In this document: positions 53,672 through 61,822 of the stretch, piece after piece
How the letters are laid out: every line of letters begins with the position of its first letter
Numbering within the stretch: the stretch's first letter is position 1
Assembly (NCBI RefSeq): GCF_027625475.1
Contig: NZ_CP115174.1
Span: forward strand, 3,566,501-3,630,500
Direction of reading: 5' to 3'
DNA from: Sphingomonas abietis
Lineage (GTDB): Bacteria > Pseudomonadota > Alphaproteobacteria > Sphingomonadales > Sphingomonadaceae
Length of the DNA stretch: 64,000 nt
Notes under the pieces: model-generated
What the model saw: only the letters and a program-made list of their open reading frames with translations
What the model was told of the DNA's origin: nothing
Databases searched by the model: none
Translations under genes and position numbers: made by a program

Positions 53672-54365
53672 CGCACGCCTCCAGTTCGAGGGAAAAGGGA
53701 TTGCCGCTGCGCTGACGGACCAACTCGACAAGCCAGCGCGGTCGGCCGACGCCAGCCCAAGGTAGCCGCTCCGATGGCACGCACCCGATTCGCCACCGCG
53801 TCATCGCAGCTGACGGCACGGCGAGCGGGCAACGCCCGCGCACTCGGTGGCGGCGGTAGAGAAGCATCGGTGTCTGACCATCGGCCGCTGCGAGCTGCAA
53901 TCGCCGCGTCGCGGTCATGTCGGCGGCCTTCACCTCCGCGATCACGCACGCCAGCGAGCCGTCCCGCAAGGCATCCTCGGCCATAGCCAGCACCTCGATG
54001 TCCTTGCGACCTTGGCCGTAGAGAATCTTGTCGGGCCCGAGGCCGACCTGTTCGATGCCAGGCGCGTAGAGATCGAAAGCGGTGACGGCCCAGAGCATCG
54101 TATGGCCGGGCTGCTCGGCAAAGCGAGCGGCGATGCCGGCGAGAAACAGGGTGGCGGCTGCGTCATCGCTCAGCGTCTCGGACGCGGCCGCGATTTCGTG
54201 AAGGCCAGCGGTGTCGAGACCGCGATCGGCAAGCCGGCTATCGAGTGCGGGCAGCGCGAACGCCAGCGCCGGCCCCCGCAACGCGGTGGCCAGTGCCACT
54301 TGCGCGCGGAGCGCAGAAAGCTGTTCGGCGCGAGGCCGTTCGTTCAAGGCAGGCGGTGTCAGCAC
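53589..54365 (-). CDS. imuA: Mutasome protein ImuA (RecA/SulA-like)
   Basis: A 258-residue RecA-fold-like protein that inhibits or loads the mutasome. The family segments LHEIAAASETLSDDAAATLFLAG, PILYGQGRKDIEVLAMAEDAL and VRGRCPLAVPSAAMTRWRIG are visible. It starts at GTG (54365), 21 bases after a LexA box, and ends 83 bases inside imuB. First gene of the operon imuA-imuB-dnaE2. Confidence 0.92.
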   Translation of the reverse strand: MLTPPALNERPRAEQLSALRAQVALATALRGPALAFALPALDSRLADRGLDTAGLHEIAAASETLSDDAAATLFLAGIAARFAEQPGHTMLWAVTAFDLYAPGIEQVGLGPDKILYGQGRKDIEVLAMAEDALRDGSLACVIAEVKAADMTATRRLQLAAADGQTPMLLYRRHRVRGRCPLAVPSAAMTRWRIGCVPSERLPWAGVGRPRWLVELVRQRSGNPFSLELEACDATGRLALPAATADRAAATERALSQAA

Positions 54366-54385
54366 AGATCATCATCGACTCGTTC

Positions 54386-54400
54386 GTTCTATATATGTTC
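54386..54400 (-). promoter_or_regulatory. LexA box before imuA
   Basis: GTTC-N7-GTTC (spacer TATATAT) on the plus strand, 21 bases before the imuA start. This is the alphaproteobacterial SOS operator form. A match this exact directly before the mutasome operon is strong support. Confidence 0.9.
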
Positions 54401-54493
54401 CGTTGAGTCGGAAGATTCGTCAAGGTCGCGAATCGCTTTGCTAGCGGGCCAACTCCGTTCGGATCGCTACCGAGTGCGGCAGGCATCCCTGCA

Positions 54494-55111
54494 TCAAAGC
54501 ATCGTCGCCTCGGGCATCGGGGGGAAAATTCGGGTTACCGGGAGACTGCCCTTGGGGAGAACGCCGAGTATCTCTTCAGCGGGAACCGACGGATCGAGCC
54601 AGTCCGCCCACTGAGCACGGTTCAGCGGAATGATTTGTCGGGAGTGGTAGGGCGCAACGTCCTCGCCCGGCTCCATCGTCAGCATCGTGAAGGCCTCGCC
54701 AACCTCGGGATGGGAACGCCAGATACCGGCGATGCAGAACCACCGATGGTTCTTGAGGGTGAACAAGTATTTGGTCTTGCGCTTCTGGCCAGGCTGTATG
54801 GGTTCCCCAAACTCATAGAAGCCGTCGGCCAAGATAAGGCAGCGATGCGAGGTGAACCCGCGGCCTTCTGACCGGAAGTTATAGACCGGCTTTCGGTTAT
54901 TGCCTGGCCAGCTCCATCGTCGGTTCACCAGTTCACCGACACCTCGCCTGCCTTCTACGCCGCGGACGATCGGGGCCGTGTCCGTCATTTTGATGTCGGC
55001 GCGGGGCTCGACGTTGGGAATGCCTTCCGGCGTCTCTATGTTGATTTCGAGGTCATCGAAATCCTCCATGATCGAGGCGATCTCCACCTCTAGACGATAG
55101 TCATTGCACAT
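54494..55111 (-). CDS. SRAP/YedK-type abasic-site shielding protein
   Basis: A 205-residue HMCES/YedK-fold protein. Cys2 after the initiator methionine forms the thiazolidine crosslink to an abasic site in single-stranded DNA, the asparagine is in YNFRSE, glutamate in LADGFYEFG and histidine in APYHSRQIIP. All four are present, so it should be active. A LexA box lies 39 to 53 bases before the start. Divergent from a degenerate paralogue and next to the mutasome operon: consistent with SOS repair of abasic lesions. Confidence 0.93.
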   Translation of the reverse strand: MCNDYRLEVEIASIMEDFDDLEINIETPEGIPNVEPRADIKMTDTAPIVRGVEGRRGVGELVNRRWSWPGNNRKPVYNFRSEGRGFTSHRCLILADGFYEFGEPIQPGQKRKTKYLFTLKNHRWFCIAGIWRSHPEVGEAFTMLTMEPGEDVAPYHSRQIIPLNRAQWADWLDPSVPAEEILGVLPKGSLPVTRIFPPMPEATML

Positions 55112-55149
55112 GAGGTGGTCTGCCTTCCAACATCTTGCGACTCGCTTTC

Positions 55150-55164
55150 GTTCACATTATGTTC
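55150..55164. promoter_or_regulatory. LexA box between the two SRAP genes
   Basis: GTTC-N7-GTTC with spacer ACATTAT. It is placed correctly before the SRAP gene on the minus strand and overlaps the probable start of the divergent paralogue. Confidence 0.85.
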
Positions 55165-55692
55165 TTATCCGTGAGCGCAACCGCAACCCCTTTCGACACG
55201 AACGCTCCCGATGGGAGTGTGCGACCGATCATACGATACAAGCCCGATGAACCGGGCAAGAAAGAGATAGTAGGCGCGCGCTGGGGATCGAACCCACGCT
55301 TTTCGGCTGGAATCGAGTATCGGTTCGTCCGGTCGGAAGGAAAGACTTTTCCCGCCTATCGCTGCCTTATGCCAGCGTCCGAGTTTCACATGACCGTTGG
55401 CGATCGCCGTTACAGGGTAACGCTGGAAGACGGGAATTTCTTCTATCTCGCCGGGGTTTGGGAGCCGGCAATGGCGGGATGGCCGCTGGCTTTCCGGATC
55501 ATCACGGTCGCCGCCAATCCGGAGGTCGCGCGTTATCAGGAGCGCCATGGCGCGATCATTCATCGTCGTCAGGTTATGAGCTGGCTCGACGCGACGGTGC
55601 CGGAAGGCGATCTGCTGGTGACGCCGCCGGCGCATCTGTTCCTCGTCGAGGAGATCGACGGCGCGCCCGTCCAGAAGGTATTGGCGCTCTGA
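55159..55692 (+). CDS. SRAP-like protein lacking the catalytic residues
   Basis: A 177-residue relative of SRAP/YedK. The middle is recognisable (YRFVRSEGKTFPAYRCLMPASEFHM, FFYLAGVWEPA, RHGAIIHRR) but Cys2 is absent, the asparagine of YNFRSE is replaced, and the glutamate of FYEF is methionine or shifted. It is probably a pseudoenzyme that may still bind DNA. The start is uncertain: ATG at 55159 or GTG at 55171, both next to the LexA box. Followed at once by a small gene and alkB. Confidence 0.75.
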   Translation: MFLSVSATATPFDTNAPDGSVRPIIRYKPDEPGKKEIVGARWGSNPRFSAGIEYRFVRSEGKTFPAYRCLMPASEFHMTVGDRRYRVTLEDGNFFYLAGVWEPAMAGWPLAFRIITVAANPEVARYQERHGAIIHRRQVMSWLDATVPEGDLLVTPPAHLFLVEEIDGAPVQKVLAL

Positions 55693-55693
55693 A

Positions 55694-55930
55694 ATGAACG
55701 CGGGAACGGATATCGTAGCGGCATTGGTAGAGCTTCCGGCACCCACCCAGGCCGATCGGGCAGCTGCGCTCGCGCGCTGGCGGACGGAGCACGAAGTGGC
55801 CGACACGGATGATTCAGCCTTGACCGAAGCGGCGCGCCTGACGCGGGTGTTCGTCACCGAGTGCGGCCCAGCGTTCGACCCAGTGGCTTTCGGCGAAATG
55901 GTCGAGTTCATCGAAGAACTGCCCTTTTAG
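55694..55930 (+). CDS. Small acidic hypothetical protein between SRAP-like gene and alkB
   Basis: A 78-residue acidic protein (ends EMVEFIEELPF) with no known domain. It begins one base after the SRAP-like stop and ends 4 bases before the alkB start, so it belongs to the same SOS-linked operon. Confidence 0.65.
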   Translation: MNAGTDIVAALVELPAPTQADRAAALARWRTEHEVADTDDSALTEAARLTRVFVTECGPAFDPVAFGEMVEFIEELPF

Positions 55931-55934
55931 CACC

Positions 55935-56507
55935 GTGCTGGACCTATTCAACGCGCCGCTGCTGCCGGGCTTGGCATCGTTTCCTGAGATCGTGAGTGAT
56001 GACGAGGAACGTGGGCTGATCTCGGCGATCGACGCGATCGAGCTATCGCCGTTTCGGTTCCAGGGCTGGACCGGCAAACGAGTGACGGCATCATTCGGGT
56101 GGAATTACGATTTCGACACGCATCGGGTCGACCGTGCGGCCCCGATCCCGCCCTGGTTGCAGCCGGTTCGTGAACGCCTCGCGAGATGTGCAGGGTTAGA
56201 CCCGCGCGAGCTAATTCAGGCGCTGATGATCCGCTACGATAAAGGCGCTGGTATAAACTGGCACCGTGATCGCCCGATCTATGAGCATGTCGTTGGGCTC
56301 TCGCTTGGAGCGCCGGCAGACATGCGATTCAGGCGCCAGCGCCCGGACGGCAAATATGATCGGGTGTCGCTCCCGCTTGCTCCTCGGGCCGCCTATCACA
56401 TGTCAGGGGAAGCCCGGCACGAATGGCAGCACAGCATAAACGAGATGGATCGCACACGCTGGTCGATCACTTTCCGCTCACCATCATCGCTTTGGCCGCG
56501 AGACTAA
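55935..56507 (+). CDS. alkB: Alpha-ketoglutarate-dependent dioxygenase AlkB
   Basis: A 190-residue Fe(II) dioxygenase that removes alkyl groups from DNA bases. Iron ligands H110 and D112 (NWHRDRP) and H166 (EWQHSIN) are present, as is the ketoglutarate-binding R175 and R181 in RTRWSITFR. It starts at GTG (55935), 4 bases after the small acidic gene. The E. coli ada/alkB regulatory gene is not seen here; LexA control through the shared operon is possible. Confidence 0.92.
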   Translation: MLDLFNAPLLPGLASFPEIVSDDEERGLISAIDAIELSPFRFQGWTGKRVTASFGWNYDFDTHRVDRAAPIPPWLQPVRERLARCAGLDPRELIQALMIRYDKGAGINWHRDRPIYEHVVGLSLGAPADMRFRRQRPDGKYDRVSLPLAPRAAYHMSGEARHEWQHSINEMDRTRWSITFRSPSSLWPRD

Positions 56508-56758
56508 AATCAGAAGGCAGCAATTGGGACGAAGCCGACGGTCCGAATCTTTCCGCCAAACGGCGGTTTCCGACAGGAGTCGACGTTCGCGCACTGAGCC
56601 ATTGAAGATCCATCCGCCTGCTTGCTGTTAACGGCATGACCCAGAAGCAGTCGTCGAGAGTCCACCGCCCGCCCCAACTCTGGACACTCATCAGTCGGTG
56701 TTACACCCGCATATAAGCGCAGACGACTGGCCTCGCGGATCTGAAACATCGACATCGA
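56508..56758. other. 251-base convergent spacer before the defence island
   Basis: Lies between alkB (plus) and the helicase (minus). A small hairpin with CCGCC/GGCGG followed by TTT (56553-56566) could terminate alkB. No gene is supported. Confidence 0.4.
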
Positions 56759-58576
56759 TCAGGTTGTCCCCGCTTCAGCCATGCGCTGCTCGAGTTCGTT
56801 GAGGAATGGCGAGCGGCCGCGGTACATTCGCCCGCGCGGGGTATCGACGAACCCCGAATAAAGCATGTGAACCTCGTCGCGCGCGCGCGTCAGACCGACG
56901 TAGAAAAGTCGCCGGCTTTCCCGCAGCTTGGTAGGCGACTCGTTCAGCCACGGCAAACTGCCGAGATCGAGACCAACCATGATCACCACGTCGTACTCGC
57001 ATCCCTTCGCCGAGTGCAGGGTGAGCAGATTCAGGTGTAGCGGCGAGCCGTCGCGGCCTCCCAAGCTAGCCATGTCTAACTCGGCCAGCGCGCCCCCTAC
57101 TGCCAGCGCCTCCGTCATGCGGTCGACCTGCTCGCGTTGATCGGCGAGGCCCGGCTCCGTAGCCATCAGCGCGTCTAACAAGCCGGCACGCATCGCTGCC
57201 ACGAACCCGCGGGCGGGCGCCTCGTCATCTCTCAACGACCAGAGCAAGGCGGTCAGGCGCCGAGCCTCTTCCCGCGCCTGCTGGTCGCGGACGCGCGTGC
57301 GCCGGAAGCCATGCCAACGGTCAAGAAGCCCGCGCAGCTGCGGTCGGGCCTCGCGCCAGCCACCCGCGCACCAGGCAGCGCAATCCTCGATCCAGCTGGT
57401 GAGCGCGACCTTGCGATAAGGCGCGGCGGTGTCAATGCGCACATAATCGTAGCCGGCGGCGGTCGCGGCATCGGCCACGATGTTACCCGCGCGAAAGTCC
57501 TTGTAGAGGACGGCGATGTCGCCGAGGCTCCGCCCCGGCTTCGAGGCGAGCGCGACGGGAATGATCTCCGCGACAGCGTGCGCGGCTTGTCCTTCGAGAC
57601 CGCCATCGCAAGGCACGAAGGCAATCACCGCCTGTCGCGCCTGATCGCTTGCCTGGTAGCCGCGCGTTTCGCCGAGCGCCATCTCAGAGGCGCTGACGAT
57701 CCGCGCGGCCGAACGATAGTTGAGCTGAAGCTGCACGCGCTCGACGTCGCCTCGTTCGGCCAGGTCCGTGAGCAATCCGCCATCGGCGCCGGTGAATCCG
57801 TATATCGATTGGTCCGGGTCGCCGACTGCGAAGAGCCGCACATCACCTTCAAACGCAAGCCGACGTACGATCCGGTCGAGAGCGACACCGAGATCCTGAT
57901 ATTCGTCTACGGCGAGTACGGGAAACTTGGCCTGCACCAATGGCAAGACCCAGTCATGCTCGGCGATCAACTGCTGACCGAAGACGATCAGGTCGTCGAA
58001 GTCGATTAGACCGGTGCGGCGCAGCTCCGCCTCGTAGGCCACCGTCCACGCCGCGAGTTCTGCCTCGGCCTCCCAATCGTCGGCGGTGCGGTCGAGCACC
58101 GAGCGACGGTGTCGTCCGAGATCGATTGACTTCCAAGGGTGATTGACGCCGAATAGCCGGTCTCCCGAGCGCTTGAAAAGCGCCTCGCTCTGGCGCTGCG
58201 TCGCCATCGTGAGCGGGAACGGCAGCGGCAGGTCGGCGAGCCGGCCATAGGGCATGAGCAGATGACGCAGGCAGAAGCCGTGGACCGTGCCGATGAAGAG
58301 ATTGGACGCTTCGCGCAGCCCGAGCCCCTCCAACCGGCGGGTCAACTCGCGCGCGCACTCCTGACTGTAGGTGATGCAAGCGGCTCCGCGCGGGGCTCGA
58401 ACGTCTTCCGCCAGGATGCGCGCGAGCTTCAGGACGAGCGTCTTCGTCTTGCCGCTCCCCGGGCCGGCGAGCACGACGCAGTGGCCGGTCGAGTCGTAAG
58501 CCGCGAGTTGGCCGGGATTGCCGGCGAGATCGGCCGCTTGGCCGAGATAGGCTGCGCTGATGCTACGCGACGGCAT
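56759..58576 (-). CDS. UvrD-like superfamily 1 helicase, GajB-like
   Basis: A 605-residue DNA helicase. Walker A is AGPGSGKTKT (37-46), motif II VLAVDEYQDLG, motif III GDPDQSIYGFTGADG, motif V LTLHSAKGCEYDVVIM and motif VI FYVGLTRARDEVHML, all complete. The start at 58576 overlaps the OLD gene's stop by 14 bases, so translation is coupled. This OLD-then-UvrD order is that of Gabija (GajA-GajB), although the E. coli-type GajB is near 490 residues and this one is longer. Confidence 0.85.
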   Translation of the reverse strand: MPSRSISAAYLGQAADLAGNPGQLAAYDSTGHCVVLAGPGSGKTKTLVLKLARILAEDVRAPRGAACITYSQECARELTRRLEGLGLREASNLFIGTVHGFCLRHLLMPYGRLADLPLPFPLTMATQRQSEALFKRSGDRLFGVNHPWKSIDLGRHRRSVLDRTADDWEAEAELAAWTVAYEAELRRTGLIDFDDLIVFGQQLIAEHDWVLPLVQAKFPVLAVDEYQDLGVALDRIVRRLAFEGDVRLFAVGDPDQSIYGFTGADGGLLTDLAERGDVERVQLQLNYRSAARIVSASEMALGETRGYQASDQARQAVIAFVPCDGGLEGQAAHAVAEIIPVALASKPGRSLGDIAVLYKDFRAGNIVADAATAAGYDYVRIDTAAPYRKVALTSWIEDCAAWCAGGWREARPQLRGLLDRWHGFRRTRVRDQQAREEARRLTALLWSLRDDEAPARGFVAAMRAGLLDALMATEPGLADQREQVDRMTEALAVGGALAELDMASLGGRDGSPLHLNLLTLHSAKGCEYDVVIMVGLDLGSLPWLNESPTKLRESRRLFYVGLTRARDEVHMLYSGFVDTPRGRMYRGRSPFLNELEQRMAEAGTT

Positions 58577-60344
58577 CGCGGATGTGCTCCAGCGCACGGC
58601 GGATATAGTCAGGACAGGCGGCGGCAGTGACTCGAGGAGCTAAGGCCTGAGCGAAGCGGCCCTTGCCGATCCGCTCGATGTAGCCGAGCAGCCGATCGGG
58701 CTCCAGCGTGGCCGGATCATCGATCCAACCTTGGATCCGAGTTCTCGCCGCCTGAACAAGCGAAAGCTCGCGTAGGATCACCCGCTGCATCCGCTGTGCG
58801 AGCCCGCCTCGCCACAGTTCGAGCTCGAGCGTGTCGCCGTTGACGAAGTACCCGAACGGCTCAGCGTGCTCGATCACTTCGTCGGCGCCCATCGCCTCGA
58901 AGTCGACGTCCTCGTCGACAATTTCGAGGACGCTGATCAGGCGCCGTCGGACAAACGGTGGATGCGGCCCGTTCGGATCGCGGTCGGTTATGATGACGTG
59001 CGGGATAGAGAGACCCCGCGATCCCAGCAGCTTGACATAGGGGGTGAAGTTGGTGCCGGCCACCGAGCAGACCGTGATGCCCAGCATGTCGAGCGGCATG
59101 TCGAGCGCCTCTGCGAAAGCCGGGACGAGGAAGCGCTCCGCGTCGCCTTCAACGAGGATGACGCCGCGAGCGAAAAAGATTTCGCCGCGGCTCACGTCAA
59201 TGTAGCGTTGCAGATCGCCTTCATCGCGCGTGGTAAGCGGTGCGGCGGCGGTGGACACTCCGACCGTGGCTCCCGCTGTGGGGTCATGACGCAGCAGGAC
59301 TACGGAGCGGATCGGAGTCACGCTGGCGATGTGCGGTGAATGGGTCGTGAGGATCGTCGTGAGCGGCGGCTCATCCTCGTCGCCGTCCGTCCCCTCAAGG
59401 AAGTAGCGGTAGACCAGGCGCTGGACGTGCGGGTGGAGATGCGCCTCGGGCTCCTCGATGGCGAAGAAGGTGTGGTCTCGCTCACCGTCAGCGACCAAGC
59501 GGTCGAGTTCGAGGCTCTTCAGCGCGAGAAAGACCAAATTGGCGGTGCCGAGGCTCGCGTCCGCGATGCCGCGAGTAGTATTGTCGATAAGAAGGCGCAG
59601 GCTCCGCAAGAGCGCATCCAGCCGCGTCGGTGCCAGTCCAAGCGTGACAGGTGTCGCGTGCTGCGCGCCGGCGATCGCGATCAGGCGGTCGCTAATTCGG
59701 GTAGCCGTTGCGACCACCTCGGCCCGCCCGACAAGCTCCGTCTGGGCGGCGTTCACCTGTTCCTGTATTTCGGACCGCGCCTCCTCGTCCAACGAGGTGG
59801 CCAGTTCCTCGATCAACGGCCGCAGCGGCGAGTGGCGCCAGTTCGACAGATCCTTCTCGGCGTCGCGAAGTGCGACTTGAACATCGAGCGGCAGCATACG
59901 GCGTAGCGACGCGCCGATCACCATGTCAGGGTCGTCGCCGCCGAAGATCACGTACTCGTAATCGGCGAGACCCTCGGGATCACCTTCGAGCCCAGCCTTC
60001 GGCTGAAAACGGTAGGTCAGCCGGGCAAGCATCGGCGGACCGGGATCGACAATGCAATCATTGAGATGCGCCATCAGGCGCGGATCGTCGGTGAAGTCGG
60101 TAAGCTCGACCGATACTTCCACGGTGGCGCCGAGCTTCTCTTCCCCGAGGCCGTCCCAGAACTGATCCAAGCCGAGTTGGCGATCCCGCTCCGACAAGGC
60201 AGGATCGAGGATGAGTTGGATCGCTCGCAGGAAGTTGCTCTTACCCACCTTATTCTCGCCAACCACGACGATGCTCTCGCCGGTCTGGACGTCGAGGTTC
60301 GAGAAGTTGGCGAAGTTGACGATGCGAACCCTTGATATTCTCAC
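58563..60344 (-). CDS. OLD-family ATPase/TOPRIM nuclease, GajA-like
   Basis: A 593-residue protein (GajA about 580). Residues 1-370 are an ABC-type ATPase: Walker A GENKVGKSN (29-37), LGTANLVFLAL signature-like, Walker B FFAIEEPEAHLHP (296-306) and TTHSPHIA. The TOPRIM domain follows with glutamate 399 in ILVEGDAERF and aspartates 454 and 456 in ITDRDPNG. It starts at GTG (60344). GajA is a sequence-specific DNA-nicking enzyme inhibited by nucleotides; here it is followed by a helicase and preceded by nuclease and Argonaute genes. Confidence 0.88.
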   Translation of the reverse strand: MRISRVRIVNFANFSNLDVQTGESIVVVGENKVGKSNFLRAIQLILDPALSERDRQLGLDQFWDGLGEEKLGATVEVSVELTDFTDDPRLMAHLNDCIVDPGPPMLARLTYRFQPKAGLEGDPEGLADYEYVIFGGDDPDMVIGASLRRMLPLDVQVALRDAEKDLSNWRHSPLRPLIEELATSLDEEARSEIQEQVNAAQTELVGRAEVVATATRISDRLIAIAGAQHATPVTLGLAPTRLDALLRSLRLLIDNTTRGIADASLGTANLVFLALKSLELDRLVADGERDHTFFAIEEPEAHLHPHVQRLVYRYFLEGTDGDEDEPPLTTILTTHSPHIASVTPIRSVVLLRHDPTAGATVGVSTAAAPLTTRDEGDLQRYIDVSRGEIFFARGVILVEGDAERFLVPAFAEALDMPLDMLGITVCSVAGTNFTPYVKLLGSRGLSIPHVIITDRDPNGPHPPFVRRRLISVLEIVDEDVDFEAMGADEVIEHAEPFGYFVNGDTLELELWRGGLAQRMQRVILRELSLVQAARTRIQGWIDDPATLEPDRLLGYIERIGKGRFAQALAPRVTAAACPDYIRRALEHIRDAVA

Positions 60345-60346
60345 GT

Positions 60347-60553
60347 TCAGCGTTCCCGTTTCTGTCTGATCGCGCGGTCGGTCGCGGTTTCGCCGACGCT
60401 AGCATCATCTTCACGATAAGCGGAGCCGCCACGCACCTCGCTTGCGAGTGGCTGAACATCGCCAGTCCGATCAAGCGGGTCGGAAACAAGCGTGCTCGAT
60501 ATGATCAGCTGAGCCGACGACAGCCCGCAGAGAGGCGCCCCAGGAGGCGGCAT
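60347..60553 (-). CDS. Possible small protein filling the gap between nuclease and OLD genes
   Basis: A 68-residue open frame beginning 6 bases after the nuclease stop and ending two bases before the GTG start of the OLD gene. That tight fit favours a real gene. Against it, the ATG has no Shine-Dalgarno and the sequence has no domain. If not coding, the 215-base gap could hold a promoter for the OLD-helicase pair. Confidence 0.3.
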   Translation of the reverse strand: MPPPGAPLCGLSSAQLIISSTLVSDPLDRTGDVQPLASEVRGGSAYREDDASVGETATDRAIRQKRER

Positions 60554-60559
60554 TTAGGC

Positions 60560-61822
60560 TCATCGCGCCGTCATACGAGCCTCGTCGGAGCGCGGTGGCA
60601 GACTGCTCGGGCGCCGCACGAAGACGACGTCGATGATGCGGGTGTCGTGCCGCCTGAGCGCATCGCGCAGGCTGTCCCATCGCTCGGGCTGGGAGCTGTC
60701 AGCATCGTCATAAATATAGGCGACCATGCGGCTCCACTCCTCCGGCCGCTCGAAATATCGAACGCAGTCTTCGCGAATTTCGGTTTCGATCTTGGCCGCC
60801 TCGGCCCAGTTGCGCACGACCTTCGCCTCGATGACGAGCTTCAGGTCGCGAATGCCGAAGTCGATGCGCGGCTGCACTAGGCCGGTCGACGCTGTGTAGC
60901 GCTCGTCGCAGAGCGACGCCCCGAAGCGGGGATAGAGGATTGCGTACAGGAAGGCCTGAACATGCGCCTCGCGGTCGATGAGCCAGCGCGCGCCCCGCCG
61001 TCGTGCGCCGTCCTCCTCCCAAGGCCAGCGCTTGAGCGCCCCTTGCGTCGCGCGCAGGATTGTTACGACCTCGTCGACCGTGGGGACAAGCGATACCGCC
61101 GCCTCCCCCGAGAGCACAGCAAGTCCCACCGACCAGGCGGCGGCGCGCTCGAGCTCGCCTGCGACCGGTGCGGTCCGGCGCAGGAGCTCGGTCATCGTCG
61201 CGATGCGCTGGTCGTCGGACGGTACCGGCGAGAGGGTCGCGGCAAGCGGCCAGACCCGGCGGAGAGCAAGTTCGAGCGCCTGCGCATCGGCGTCGCCACC
61301 TGGAGCGGCCGCCTTGAGGCGCCCGCGCCCGTCCATCAAGTCTGCAGCGAGCAGCCGAGCGCGGCCGGTCCAGTGGGGTGGCCCGGACCAGGCGTCCGCG
61401 TAGGCTGCAAGCCAGGTCCGCGCGTCCCGCGCGTCAGCGACATCGCCGATTCTGTGGAGGCCGTCGGCGATGCCGAGAAGCGCAATGTCGTCGGCCAGGA
61501 TCTGGCCGGTTACGGCGCCGGGCCGTCCACGCAGGCGGGCAATCTCGCCAAGGAAAGCCGCAGCATACCTGGCGGCCGTCGCATCGTCGCTGAAGGCAAG
61601 GACGTAGCCGGCATGCGCGATCGCCGGGACGCCGCCGTAGCGCGCCGCCTCGAGGGCGTCCGCGATCGACGCGGCGGGAAGCGTCCAGTCGGTCGCGACG
61701 TCGCCGGCCCGATGCAGCCGGCCAGCAAAGCCGAGCGCCGAGGGCGCGGCGTCCTGCGCCGAAAACGCGATCGTGCGGCGAAGCTCCTCTAGGCGATCCG
61801 CCAGCAAGGCTTGCGGAGTCAC
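60560..61822 (-). CDS. PD-(D/E)XK-like nuclease linked to Argonaute
   Basis: A 420-residue protein. The C-terminal third has a restriction-endonuclease pattern: glutamate 285 in DREAHVQAFLYAIL, aspartate 321 in QPRIDFGIRDLK, then glutamate 332 and lysine 334 in LVIEAKVVRNW. The N-terminal 280 residues are alpha-helical and alanine-rich with no recognised domain. The start is set at GTG 61822, which overlaps the Argonaute stop as GTGA; an open frame to 61876 is less likely. Likely effector nuclease of the Argonaute, by context. Confidence 0.75.
   Translation of the reverse strand: MTPQALLADRLEELRRTIAFSAQDAAPSALGFAGRLHRAGDVATDWTLPAASIADALEAARYGGVPAIAHAGYVLAFSDDATAARYAAAFLGEIARLRGRPGAVTGQILADDIALLGIADGLHRIGDVADARDARTWLAAYADAWSGPPHWTGRARLLAADLMDGRGRLKAAAPGGDADAQALELALRRVWPLAATLSPVPSDDQRIATMTELLRRTAPVAGELERAAAWSVGLAVLSGEAAVSLVPTVDEVVTILRATQGALKRWPWEEDGARRRGARWLIDREAHVQAFLYAILYPRFGASLCDERYTASTGLVQPRIDFGIRDLKLVIEAKVVRNWAEAAKIETEIREDCVRYFERPEEWSRMVAYIYDDADSSQPERWDSLRDALRRHDTRIIDVVFVRRPSSLPPRSDEARMTAR

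Noticed and set aside
56510..56755. An 81-residue minus-strand frame in the gap after alkB
   Set aside because: No ribosome site, overlaps the helicase end region by position only, and sequence has no domain.
56759..60344. Reading OLD and UvrD as ordinary repair genes rather than Gabija-like
   Set aside because: Kept as an alternative, but the pairing, order and overlap match GajA-GajB, and the Argonaute and nuclease alongside favour defence.
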